NCBI RefSeq assembly: GCF_052118625.1
Contig: NZ_JBQKGW010000004.1
Location: 124,001-188,000 of the forward strand
Origin: Porcincola sp945869225
GTDB lineage: Bacteria; Bacillota; Clostridia; Lachnospirales; Lachnospiraceae
Length of the DNA: 64,000 bases
Direction: 5' to 3'
Numbering within the stretch: position 1 is the first letter of the stretch; each line of letters starts with the position of its first letter. A program made the position numbers and the translations under genes. Positions 25,305-33,420 of this stretch are shown piece after piece. The notes beneath the pieces are model-generated. The model was not told where the DNA came from. It saw only the letters and a list, made by a program, of their open reading frames with translations, and made no database searches.

Positions 25305-26633
25305 TTATTCTTCCGCAAGCAGCTCATCCACCTCAGCTGCCAGCTGATCCATCGCATCCTGCGCCGTGGTGTCCCCATTCACCACACCTGTAACAGCCTC
25401 GGAAAGCTTGCTGTCGATTTCAGACCAGCTTGCCACAGTCGGGCGGGATTTTGCCGTCTTCAGCTGCTCGATGTAAGGCGCAAAGTCCGCCTTTTTCACC
25501 GTATCGCTCTCAAGCGCTTCCTTGTTACATGGGATCTGCCCGCACTTTGCCATGGCCTCCTGTGCATACTCACTGGTCATAAACTTCATAAATTTCCACG
25601 CAGCATCCTTGTGGGCTGACTTGAACATTCCGATGTCCTCACCGCCCAGGACGGAGACCGAACCACCCTCTCCTGCCGGAACCGGTGCGACGCCATACTC
25701 AAAGTCCGGATATGCACCGGCAAGCTCCGAAACCTTCCAAGGTCCTTCCAGGAGCATCATATAGCGCCCTGTGCCGAACCCGTCTGTCATCGGGATGTCT
25801 CCGCTGTTCCAGCCGGTAATCGCGCCTTCCTTTGCAAGATCTGCGAACATCTGGATCGCCGCAACCGTCTTCTCCCCGTTCAGATATCCGGTTGCCTTCG
25901 TCTGGTCCTCATTCGTGATGGCTCCTCCCATGCTCCAGATAAACGGGCAGAGATTCCAGCCGGACAGGCCAGGCTCGTCATACCCCCATACCTGCTGGCC
26001 ATTCTTGTTGGTTCCGGAAAGCTTCCGGCAGGCCTCTGCGAACTCATCCATCGTCTTTGGCACTTCCACACCTGCATCCTTCAGTCCCTGGACGTTGTAA
26101 TAAAGGATCTTCGTGTTGGTATTCAGCGCCAGCGCATAGAAGTCCTCCCTGATCTGCGCTGTTGTCATGGCGCTCTCCAGAAGCCCGCCGGAGACATCTC
26201 CGAAGTCACTCATTTCCTTGTTCAGTGGTACCAGGATCCCCATCTTCTGGAATTCCGGCACCCAGGCGCTGTCCAGCCTTGCGACATCCGGCAGGGTATC
26301 GGACTGGGCGCTGATCAGGATCTTGTCATGGAGATCCGCCCACTCGTGGGAGACCGCATTGACTGTAATCCCGGGGTTCTCCTCCTCAAACTTCGGAATC
26401 AGGTCCTTCATCAGTGTTTCATTCTCCGGCGATTGTGCGCTATAATGGTGCCAGAAGTTCAGCGTAACTTCTTCAGACGGAGCCGCAGCTTCTGTACCGG
26501 ATGCCTGCGTTTTGACTGAATCCTCATCCTTCACTGAGGATTCAGCCGCTCCTGCTGTCATACTGCCTGCCAGCGCCATGCACATCGCTGCCGAGAGGAT
26601 GGCTGTCTGGATTCTGCCTGAACACTTCTTCAT
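25305..26633 (-). CDS. Extracellular sugar-binding protein of the maltodextrin-type ABC transporter
   Basis: The 442-residue protein belongs to solute-binding family 1. It has an N-terminal signal peptide (basic start, hydrophobic to about residue 28, AGA-type cleavage site) and no clear lipobox: the cysteines at 4 and 18 are not in LxxC context before the mature end. The mature part starts with an acidic spacer and then EEVTLNFWHHYS. WKFMKFMTSEYAQEAMAKCGQIPCNK is typical of MalE-like proteins. The start overlaps the GH13 stop by 4 bases, with GGAGG upstream. Confidence 0.88.
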   Translation of the reverse strand: MKKCSGRIQTAILSAAMCMALAGSMTAGAAESSVKDEDSVKTQASGTEAAAPSEEVTLNFWHHYSAQSPENETLMKDLIPKFEEENPGITVNAVSHEWADLHDKILISAQSDTLPDVARLDSAWVPEFQKMGILVPLNKEMSDFGDVSGGLLESAMTTAQIREDFYALALNTNTKILYYNVQGLKDAGVEVPKTMDEFAEACRKLSGTNKNGQQVWGYDEPGLSGWNLCPFIWSMGGAITNEDQTKATGYLNGEKTVAAIQMFADLAKEGAITGWNSGDIPMTDGFGTGRYMMLLEGPWKVSELAGAYPDFEYGVAPVPAGEGGSVSVLGGEDIGMFKSAHKDAAWKFMKFMTSEYAQEAMAKCGQIPCNKEALESDTVKKADFAPYIEQLKTAKSRPTVASWSEIDSKLSEAVTGVVNGDTTAQDAMDQLAAEVDELLAEE

Positions 26634-28438
26634 AAGTTTTCCTCCTTTGTCTGTTCTTCCTTGAACATGACCGCCGAATACGATGCCAGTGTCACATTCA
26701 GGTATCCCTTGTAATGGATCACTTCTTCATTCAAAAAATGCTGCTGACCTCCCTTTTCCGTTTGGAAAGGCTCCGTTTCCTGCTGCCCCGCACCGGTCTG
26801 CAGCAGTACCCTGTAACGTCCTTCTGACACGACCGGGACCCGAAGATCATGGTCAGTCCCGCCTGCATTGATCAGGATATAGATGGCATCCCGTCCTTCA
26901 CCCCGGAAATACCCGTATACATCCTTCCCGCAAAGCATGGTTCTCTGACGTCCCGTCCGAAGAGCCATCTCCTGCTTCCGAAGGCGGATCAGCTTCCTGT
27001 ACAGCTCATAAAGTTTCCGGTCACGCCGGCTTTCCTCCCAGATCATGCACCTGCGGCAATCCGGATCATTTCCCCCCTCCATACCGCACTCATCACCATA
27101 ATAGATAGATGGCGAGCCCATAAAGCTCATCTGGAGGACGGCCGCCAGCGCCATCTTCCTCCGGTCGCCGCCGCAAAGCGTCAGAAACCGTTCTGTGTCA
27201 TGGCTGCCGAGTGGAAGGAACATCGAAAGATCCATGTCCGCCGGATAGTCGGACAGCATCCTCTGGATTCTGGCGTCAAATTCCTCCGCCCGGATTGTTC
27301 CAAGTGCGATGAAGTCCCGGACCGCATCCCGAAACACATAATTCATGATGCTGTCCATCTGCGTGCCGTTCATCAGCCGCAGTCCGCTCCCCCAGGTCTC
27401 CCCTAATAGAAGCATATCCGGATACTTCTCCTTCAGCACGATCCGCGCCATCTCCCAGACGCTCTCGTCGACCTCATCAGCAACATCCAGCCGCCACCCA
27501 TCGATTTTGAATTCCGATACCCAGAAGTCCATCACGCGCAGGATGAACGCCCGAACTTCCGGATTCCCGCTGTTGAGCTTCGGCATATACTTGTACGCAC
27601 CAACACACTCATAGTCATGATGAGTGATGTCAAATGGAAAATCCGTGACGAAAAACCAGTCCCTGTAGCGGGAGTGCTCCTGGTTTTTCAGCAGATCCTG
27701 GAATGGCTCAAAATGAATCCCGCAGTGATTGAACACCCCATCCAGGATAATCCGCATCCCGGACGCATGAACCCGCTCCACCAGTTCCTTCAGATCCTCA
27801 TTGGTTCCGAACTGCGGATCGACCTCAAAGTAGTCTGTCGTTGCATACTTGTGGTTGAAATCACCCTTGAAGACCGGATTCAGATAGAGACAATCCACGC
27901 CAAGTTCCTTCAGGTACGGCAGTTTCCTGATAATTCCCCTCAAATCACCTCCCATGTCATGCTCTCTGTCCGGAGAGCTGCCCCACGGCATGCACCCATC
28001 CGGGTCATTGCCCTGATCTCCGTTGCAGAACCGTTCCGGAAAGATCTGATAGAATACCTGTCCCCTCGCCCATGCCGGCACTGTGACGGCATCGGTCGTG
28101 TTCGCGTACAGGAATTCGAAGAAGCCATCCGTCGGACAGCGTTGCGAAAAACCATGCGCTGTATAGTACAAGGCATCGTCAAACCGGAAATAATACTTCT
28201 GATACCGGGCAATCTGGTGAAACGTGACGGCTGCCGCGTAATAGTCAAACAGCTCATCCCGGTACTCCCACAGCATCGGAATCTCCCGGATCCTTTCCGG
28301 CTTTGTCCTTGCAAAGCAGAACAAAGTGCAGCGCTGTACATCTGCTCTGGCAGTCCGTATCCTGAAAACCAGCGTTCTGCGGTTTTGAAGATAAACATCC
28401 GGGTATGTCCCGGTATGCCTGACTGCTTCTCTGATCAT
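26630..28438 (-). CDS. GH13 alpha-glucosidase family enzyme, neopullulanase/cyclomaltodextrinase-like
   Basis: The 602-residue enzyme has an N-terminal beta domain (about 1-120), the catalytic barrel, and a C-terminal beta domain. Conserved regions: DGVFNHCG (region I), GWRLDVADE with the nucleophile Asp (II), LLGETWG with the acid/base Glu (III), GSHDTERF with the stabilising Asp (IV). No signal peptide is seen, so it should act on imported maltodextrins or cyclodextrins in the cytoplasm. It overlaps both neighbours by 4 bases (LacI stop upstream, binding protein start downstream), showing tight translational coupling. GGAGG precedes the ATG. Confidence 0.92.
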   Translation of the reverse strand: MIREAVRHTGTYPDVYLQNRRTLVFRIRTARADVQRCTLFCFARTKPERIREIPMLWEYRDELFDYYAAAVTFHQIARYQKYYFRFDDALYYTAHGFSQRCPTDGFFEFLYANTTDAVTVPAWARGQVFYQIFPERFCNGDQGNDPDGCMPWGSSPDREHDMGGDLRGIIRKLPYLKELGVDCLYLNPVFKGDFNHKYATTDYFEVDPQFGTNEDLKELVERVHASGMRIILDGVFNHCGIHFEPFQDLLKNQEHSRYRDWFFVTDFPFDITHHDYECVGAYKYMPKLNSGNPEVRAFILRVMDFWVSEFKIDGWRLDVADEVDESVWEMARIVLKEKYPDMLLLGETWGSGLRLMNGTQMDSIMNYVFRDAVRDFIALGTIRAEEFDARIQRMLSDYPADMDLSMFLPLGSHDTERFLTLCGGDRRKMALAAVLQMSFMGSPSIYYGDECGMEGGNDPDCRRCMIWEESRRDRKLYELYRKLIRLRKQEMALRTGRQRTMLCGKDVYGYFRGEGRDAIYILINAGGTDHDLRVPVVSEGRYRVLLQTGAGQQETEPFQTEKGGQQHFLNEEVIHYKGYLNVTLASYSAVMFKEEQTKEENL

Positions 28439-29493
28439 TGAACCTCCTTTCCCGCTGATGACATCCGCCTGATCAGGCTGGTACCGACCAGCACCTGTCT
28501 GGGCGATCTGTCTGCCTCATGTATGCTCTGTATCAGAAGCTCTGCCGCAGCCTTCCCAAGTCTGGATGTATCCACATCCACCGCCGTAAGCGGCGGATCC
28601 ATAAAAGGCGCCAGCGGATAATTATCAAAAGTCACCACTCCGGCATCCTCCGGCACCCGGCATCCGGCTCCGTGAAGGGCGCGCAGCACATGGTACGCAA
28701 TCTCATTGTCAGCGCACAAAAAGGCATCTGCCTTCCCCTCGCTGACAAGTCTGACAGCCAGCTGTTCCATCTTCGCTGCCTGTCCGTCCGTCCAGAATTC
28801 AGCATCTTCCTGTTCAGGCCGGCTCCTCCGCCCGTCCGGCTCCTCCACGCAGATCACCTGTGGGGAGCATATTTCTGCCACACCGTCCTGATAGCCGCGA
28901 ATACGATTTCTGGCAAAAACCGTCCTGTCGTTTCTGACAATCATGACAATCCTGCGAAACCCCTGCTGGCTAAGGTGGGAAACCGCCTCCCTGCTCCCTC
29001 TCCGGTTATCGACATCCACCCAGGTCATCCGCATCTGGTCGATTGCCGGCTCTCCGAGCACAACAAAAGGAAAATGCTCTTCCTCCAAAAACCTTACAGT
29101 CTCCTCATCGAGGCTTGCCGGGGGAATAATCAGCCCGTCCACCCGCTTTTCATAGACCAGCGTCCGGATCGAAGAGCCTGGACGATTGTTTGTGATCAGA
29201 AGGCTGTAGGAATGCTCCTGGACAACCTTCTCGATTGCATATACACTCCGATTGAAAAAACTATTCGCGAAGGTTCCTTCGTCCGCTGCGTCAATCACAA
29301 GCCCGATGGTGCAGGAGGCACCGCTTGCCAGGTTTCTGGCTGTACTGTTCGGATGGTAGTTCAGCTTCTTCATCGCCTCCCTGATCTTCTCCTGGGTCTC
29401 CTCCGATATCGGAGCCGTCCGGTTGACCACCCTTGACACCGTGGAAGGAGACACACCAACCATCTTTGCAATATCCTTGATCGTCGCTGCCAT
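28435..29493 (-). CDS. LacI family repressor of the maltodextrin-type operon
   Basis: The 352-residue regulator has the N-terminal helix-turn-helix TIKDIAKMVGVSPSTVSRV and hinge segment NYHPNSTARNLASG, followed by a periplasmic-binding-protein-like effector domain. An open frame reaches 29592, but the ATG at 29493 has AGGAGG upstream and gives the standard N-terminus. It is the first gene of the operon, so it controls itself. Two LacI-type palindromes flank the start of transcription. The effector is probably a malto-oligosaccharide, inferred from neighbours. Confidence 0.93.
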   Translation of the reverse strand: MAATIKDIAKMVGVSPSTVSRVVNRTAPISEETQEKIREAMKKLNYHPNSTARNLASGASCTIGLVIDAADEGTFANSFFNRSVYAIEKVVQEHSYSLLITNNRPGSSIRTLVYEKRVDGLIIPPASLDEETVRFLEEEHFPFVVLGEPAIDQMRMTWVDVDNRRGSREAVSHLSQQGFRRIVMIVRNDRTVFARNRIRGYQDGVAEICSPQVICVEEPDGRRSRPEQEDAEFWTDGQAAKMEQLAVRLVSEGKADAFLCADNEIAYHVLRALHGAGCRVPEDAGVVTFDNYPLAPFMDPPLTAVDVDTSRLGKAAAELLIQSIHEADRSPRQVLVGTSLIRRMSSAGKEVQ

Positions 29494-29547
29494 ATTGATT
29501 TCCTCCTGCTGTCTGTCTCTGTCTGGCGTCCGAATCTCACCTCTTAA

Positions 29548-29561
29548 TGCAACCGTTTGCA
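29548..29561. promoter_or_regulatory. LacI-type operator 2
   Basis: TGCAACCGTTTGCA, a near-perfect palindrome with the central CpG typical of LacI/GalR operators, in the leader of the LacI gene. Its centre is 40 bp from operator 1. Confidence 0.75.
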
Positions 29562-29587
29562 CGAACGTTGTAAAATATATGCAATCG

Positions 29588-29601
29588 TGCAACCGATTGC
29601 A
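29588..29601. promoter_or_regulatory. LacI-type operator 1 at the transcription start
   Basis: TGCAACCGATTGCA, differing from operator 2 at one base. It begins just downstream of the -10 box, where bound repressor would block initiation. A further overlapping half-site pair TGCAATCG/CGATTGCA spans 29580-29601. Confidence 0.78.
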
Positions 29602-29608
29602 TACTGAA

Positions 29609-29637
29609 TATATACGTTATTCTGTTTTAATTGTCAA
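29609..29637 (-). promoter_or_regulatory. Promoter of the LacI - GH13 - ABC transporter operon
   Basis: Minus strand: perfect TTGACA (29637-29632), a 17-base spacer and TATATA (29614-29609). Strong sigma-A consensus, with operators directly downstream. Confidence 0.82.
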
Positions 29638-29789
29638 TATATTTTCATGTCTTTCTGTTCATTTTCATGAAATCTGCACAATCCAGGGGTTCTATTTTTA
29701 TGCAAGCTGCTCGAGCAGGGCAGATTATCCCTGCCCTACACGTTTCGGCTCGCCGCCGTCCTCTCGTGCTTCGCACTCGATGATGTGCG

Positions 29790-29851
29790 GTCGCCAGGTG
29801 CCATGATCTGCAAGCAAGCTTGCATCATGGCTTCTGGCTCGTCGCTTTCAC
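29790..29851 (-). repeat. 62-bp hairpin repeat, copy 2
   Basis: Outer arms GCCAGGTGCCATGAT and ATCATGGCTTCTGGC with perfect inner arms GCAAGC/GCTTGC (29793-29838). It abuts the T-tract of the terminator at 29852-29883, downstream of cstA. Same orientation relative to the preceding gene as copies 1 and 3. Confidence 0.9.
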
Positions 29852-29883
29852 AAAAAAGAGGCACGGAGCGCTTCCGTGCCTCT
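29852..29883 (-). terminator. Intrinsic terminator downstream of cstA
   Basis: Perfect 10-bp stem AGAGGCACGG (29857-29866) with CCGTGCCTCT (29874-29883) followed by six T on the minus strand. It lies about 200 bases after the cstA stop. Confidence 0.88.
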
Positions 29884-30086
29884 CTCCGGGAAACGATGCG
29901 CTTCCCTGTTCTTTCAATTCTCGGATATAGATTCTGACACAGTTTTTGTACAACCACAATCTCCGGTCAGATCTGCTCCGGTTGCTTTGGTGTAGTTCTG
30001 GTGTAGGTTTGGCGTACCCTTGGCATACTTTGAAACTCCTAACACCCCTAACCTGACAACCGGATGGTACGAAATGATTCCAGTTG
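29884..30086. other. Noncoding stretch between cstA and its terminator
   Basis: About 200 bases with no credible gene: reading frames here lack ribosome sites. On the minus strand there is a hairpin CAACTGG/CCGGTTG right after the cstA stop and a small GGGAA/TTCCC hairpin just before the terminator. It could be a long 3-prime UTR or a small RNA; nothing decides between them. Confidence 0.4.
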
Positions 30087-31808
30087 TTAAGCCGCACTTG
30101 CTTTCTTCTCAAGGCTCTGCCTTCTCATGGTTCTGATGGAATCCACTGCAAGAATCAGCGCCAGCACAACAAGAAGAACAGCAATAACGGTTCTTGCGAC
30201 ATCCCATCCGAAGTCTGTCGCCGCACCGGACGTAAGCGCATTTACATTCTTGATGACCGTCTGGATCAGGGATGTGACCGTGACACACATCATGAAGATC
30301 ATCGGCACGTAGAACATTTTGTTCTTCTTCCCAACCTTGCCGAGCCAGGTTGCAACCGCGAGCAGACCGACAGCAGCCAGCAGCTGGTTGGATGCACCGA
30401 ACAGCGGCCAGATGTTCATGTACCCGGTCATGCCAAGTCCAACACCCAGCACCACCGTCAGGACGGAGGAGAAGTACGGATTGACAAGAACTTTCTTGAA
30501 GCCCTTCACATCAGCAACCGTCTCGCCCGGAGCCAGCCAGAATTCCTGGAAGGTATATCTCGCCAGCCTCGTGGAGGTATCCAGCGAGGTCAGGCAGAAG
30601 ACAGAAATTGCAAGGATCAGAAGCGAGCGGATGACATTCTCCGCTCCTGAAAGTCCCGGGAGAACCGCAACCATCTTCGCAATGCCGATGGAGAACACCT
30701 GCATCGGGTTGGTTGTCGTTCCGGACGCAAAGTCCTTCCAGAGGTAGCCGACCGCGCAGATCGTGCACAGACCAAGCACGCACTCGATCAGCATGGAGCC
30801 ATAGGCAACCGGGAGCGCATGCTTCTCGTTGTCGAGCTGCTTGGACGTTGTTCCGGAGGATACCAGCGAGTGGAAACCGGAAATCGCGCCGCAGGCGATC
30901 GTGACGAACAGCGCCGGGAACAGATATCCCTGCGTCTTGTTATAGAAGCCTGTGAAGGCCGGCATCTGGGAGATGCTCGGGTGCGCACCGAAGATCCCGA
31001 TGACCGCAAGCGCCATCATGAAGTACAGCAGGAACGAGCTGAGATAGTCTCTCGGCTGAAGCAGAATCCAGACCGGAACGATGGATGCCGCCGCGATGTA
31101 CACGCCGATCAGCACCATCCACGTGCTGTTATTCAGGTAAATCGGATGCCAGTTCAGCCCGATCGCGATGATGGCTGCAATCGCCACGACACCGGCAATC
31201 GTGGACACCAGGAGCGGTGCATTTCTTCTGTAGATCATGAAGCCAAATGCAATGGCGATGACGATGAACAGAATCGAAATCATCGCCGTCGACGCATTGG
31301 TCGCGCTTGCCGCCTTGTCCAGGACACCGTCCGTGTAGGTTGCGCTGAAGGTTCCGGCAACCATGGAAGAGAATGCTGCGATGACCAGAAGCAGGGTCAG
31401 GTAGGTAAAGACCAGAAACAGCTTCTTCATCTTGCCGCCCATGGTATCTCCGATGATCTCTCCGATCGACTGGCCCTTGTGGCGCAGCGAAGCAAACAGC
31501 GCGCCGAAATCGTGGACGCCTCCGAAGAAAATTCCTCCGATCAGAATCCAGAGCATAACCGGCACCCAGCCGAATACGGCCGCCTGGACCGGTCCGGTAA
31601 TCGGGCCTGCCCCCGCGATGGACGAGAAATGATGTCCCATCAGCACCGGTGCCTTTGATGGTACGTAGTCGACGCCATCCTGGTATTCGACAGCCGGCGT
31701 CTTTCTCGACGGATCGATGCCCCATGTCTTCGCAAGCCATCTGCCGTAGAACAGGTACCCGCATGCCAGGACAACGATACCGATGAACAGTATCACTGCA
31801 GCATTCAT
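30087..31808 (-). CDS. cstA: Carbon starvation protein CstA family transporter
   Basis: The 573-residue membrane protein has many hydrophobic segments and the CstA hallmarks GHHFSSIAGAGPITGP near residues 56-71 and VHDFGALFASLRHKGQSIGE. E. coli CstA and its relative BtsT take up pyruvate and have been linked to peptide use. The frame is open to 32048, but the ATG at 31808 has GAGGAGGG upstream and gives the usual N-terminus. It lies 289 bases downstream of an unknown gene that follows a T-box leader, so it is probably part of that unit. I see no separate strong promoter in the gap. Confidence 0.92.
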   Translation of the reverse strand: MNAAVILFIGIVVLACGYLFYGRWLAKTWGIDPSRKTPAVEYQDGVDYVPSKAPVLMGHHFSSIAGAGPITGPVQAAVFGWVPVMLWILIGGIFFGGVHDFGALFASLRHKGQSIGEIIGDTMGGKMKKLFLVFTYLTLLLVIAAFSSMVAGTFSATYTDGVLDKAASATNASTAMISILFIVIAIAFGFMIYRRNAPLLVSTIAGVVAIAAIIAIGLNWHPIYLNNSTWMVLIGVYIAAASIVPVWILLQPRDYLSSFLLYFMMALAVIGIFGAHPSISQMPAFTGFYNKTQGYLFPALFVTIACGAISGFHSLVSSGTTSKQLDNEKHALPVAYGSMLIECVLGLCTICAVGYLWKDFASGTTTNPMQVFSIGIAKMVAVLPGLSGAENVIRSLLILAISVFCLTSLDTSTRLARYTFQEFWLAPGETVADVKGFKKVLVNPYFSSVLTVVLGVGLGMTGYMNIWPLFGASNQLLAAVGLLAVATWLGKVGKKNKMFYVPMIFMMCVTVTSLIQTVIKNVNALTSGAATDFGWDVARTVIAVLLVVLALILAVDSIRTMRRQSLEKKASAA

Positions 31809-32097
31809 TGTGTTTCCCTCCTCTTGTTTCCTGTGCCAGTCCGTGCGCTTATGTTCATTCTCTGCGGATCTTCCCTGTGTTCCGAAAATGAACAACCATG
31901 CAGCACCTTCCCGGCTGTTTTCCTGCTGCCGGTTTCCCGGCTTTATCATCAGCGCCAAACAGCGCAGGATGAACCAAATTGTGACAGCCTGTGGCTTCTG
32001 CCTTTCGTCTGTCTTTCCATATGCTTTTGCTTTTCGCCTGCCATTCACCCAGAACAGACAGAAAGCCAGCCAGCTGACTGCAGGCGGGCGTCTGCTC

Positions 32098-32694
32098 TCA
32101 CCGGATCAGCTGCTTCAGCAGTTTCAGATTGTCGTGCCCGCCGAAGTTTGCGGCAGCCTTCCCGCTTTCCATCGCCATCAGGCCAGTGTGAAAATCCATC
32201 CAGCCGTCCAGTGAAAAGCGAAAGCTCTTGTGAAGCCGGCACTTTCTCAGAAGCTTCTCAGCGCCAGGTTCACTCCTGTCACAGACAACAAGAAGCGTCA
32301 GCGTCGTGCACATGTGCCCCTTTCCGGGGTGAACCAGCTTCATTCCTTCCTCATAGACGTACCGCTCCAGCGACCGGTAGATCTCCTCTGTGAGAAGCGG
32401 CACCGAAAAGATATAGCAGTGTTCCCTGCTCTCCGCACTCCAGAGCTCATTCTTCTTCAACAGGACATACTGTGCATTGCGCACGGTGAAATCGCAGCGG
32501 CAAATCAGTCCGGCCGGCCCCTCCAGTATCTCTGCTGAAACCGGTTCTGCCTGCTGAGGCGCTTCCCCCGCCGTTTTCTTTGCCGTTGACTCTGCTCGGA
32601 GCGCATTGAATGCTGCCGCAGAGGCAGCCGGGATGATGTCGTAGTATCTGCGGTATGAGCTGATCAGCCTTTCCACATATCGTCCGCGGTCCAT
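32098..32694 (-). CDS. Uncharacterised protein downstream of a T-box, upstream of cstA
   Basis: 198-residue soluble protein that I cannot assign. An N-terminal helical segment (MDRGRYVERLISSYRRYYD) is followed by an Ala/Glu-rich spacer (about 30-55), then an alpha/beta domain with aromatic and charged residues (RNAQYVLLKKNELWSAE, GKGHMCTTLTLLVVCDR) and a basic end. No membrane segment or signal is seen. The frame is open to 32898, but the ATG at 32694 has GGAAGGGAGG upstream, and the earlier part would run into the T-box terminator. It is the first gene after the T-box leader, followed by cstA, so an amino-acid-related role is inferred. Confidence 0.72.
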   Translation of the reverse strand: MDRGRYVERLISSYRRYYDIIPAASAAAFNALRAESTAKKTAGEAPQQAEPVSAEILEGPAGLICRCDFTVRNAQYVLLKKNELWSAESREHCYIFSVPLLTEEIYRSLERYVYEEGMKLVHPGKGHMCTTLTLLVVCDRSEPGAEKLLRKCRLHKSFRFSLDGWMDFHTGLMAMESGKAAANFGGHDNLKLLKQLIR

Positions 32695-32856
32695 ACGGCT
32701 TTCCTCCCTTCCGCCCTCATATGTCCCCGCTTCCCCATCTCTGATGCCGTGCAGGCGCATCACAGGATGTTCCTGAGCATTCCCGGCAGCTCCGCCAGGT
32801 GATCTCTGCTGCCATGCAGACACGGCGCGGGATGGGAACGGCGACTGGCCTTGTGT

Positions 32857-33222
32857 AAAAAAAGTCTCCGCCTGCACGGCGCAATACGCGCTGTGCAAAG
32901 GCGGAGACTTTCATCTTCGTGGTACCACTTTGCTTGCTGCCGAAGGCAGCCACTCTGTCTGTCGCGGATATCCGCTGCGGCTGCTGCGGAGCGTCCTGAA
33001 ACAGTTCATCATATGACGGTGATCACCGGCGGCATCTACTTCTTCTGCCCAGGGGGATGTAAAAAACGCCCCGGACACCCGGTTCAATGTGCTGCTCGCA
33101 GATGAGACTCATCCGAACTTCCCATGCCGCATCTCAGCACCCGCGGCTCTCTGTGATGTTCCACTCGTGAGCATGTTCTGGTCATTGCATTTCTCTGTTG
33201 TATGTCGGTTCTTTCGAACTTG
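32857..33222 (-). promoter_or_regulatory. T-box riboswitch leader
   Basis: On the minus strand the leader contains a stem I with GAGAGCCGC and distal-loop GGTGCTGAGA, a specifier region (about 33095-33115), the T-box sequence AAGTGGTACCACG (within 32914-32931), and a terminator with a 9-bp stem GTCTCCGCC/GGCGGAGAC plus seven T (32857-32911). The bulge TGGT predicts a tRNA with discriminator A, which argues against Cys, Gly or His. The best specifier candidate is CTC (Leu) followed by A, but I could not fold stem I well enough to be sure. The 162 bases between the terminator and the ATG hold nothing clear. Confidence 0.88.
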
Positions 33223-33228
33223 AACAGA

Positions 33229-33257
33229 ATCATACCACCTGTTAATTGTTTTGTAAA
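33229..33257 (-). promoter_or_regulatory. Promoter of the T-box transcript
   Basis: Minus strand: TTTACA (33257-33252), a 17-base spacer and TATGAT (33234-33229). This sets the T-box start at about 33222. The 163 bases from here to the GH120 stop at 33421 show no gene and no strong terminator. Confidence 0.75.
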
Positions 33258-33420
33258 CCAAATGTTTCTCTAATTTTCGGCATACTGTCCGATATTTTTC
33301 GGCTATCTCATAATCATCCGAATAGATTCTGTTCTTCTTGTATTCTCTGTTTTATCCCGCTGTATTGTCTCTCTGCTTTTGTCTTCCTGCTGCCGGCAGA
33401 CAGCCCGGCTGAAACGGTTC

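Noticed and set aside
29825..30112. A 95-codon minus-strand frame after cstA
   Set aside because: It overlaps the cstA end, the terminator and the 62-bp repeat, lacks a ribosome site, and has an unnatural composition.
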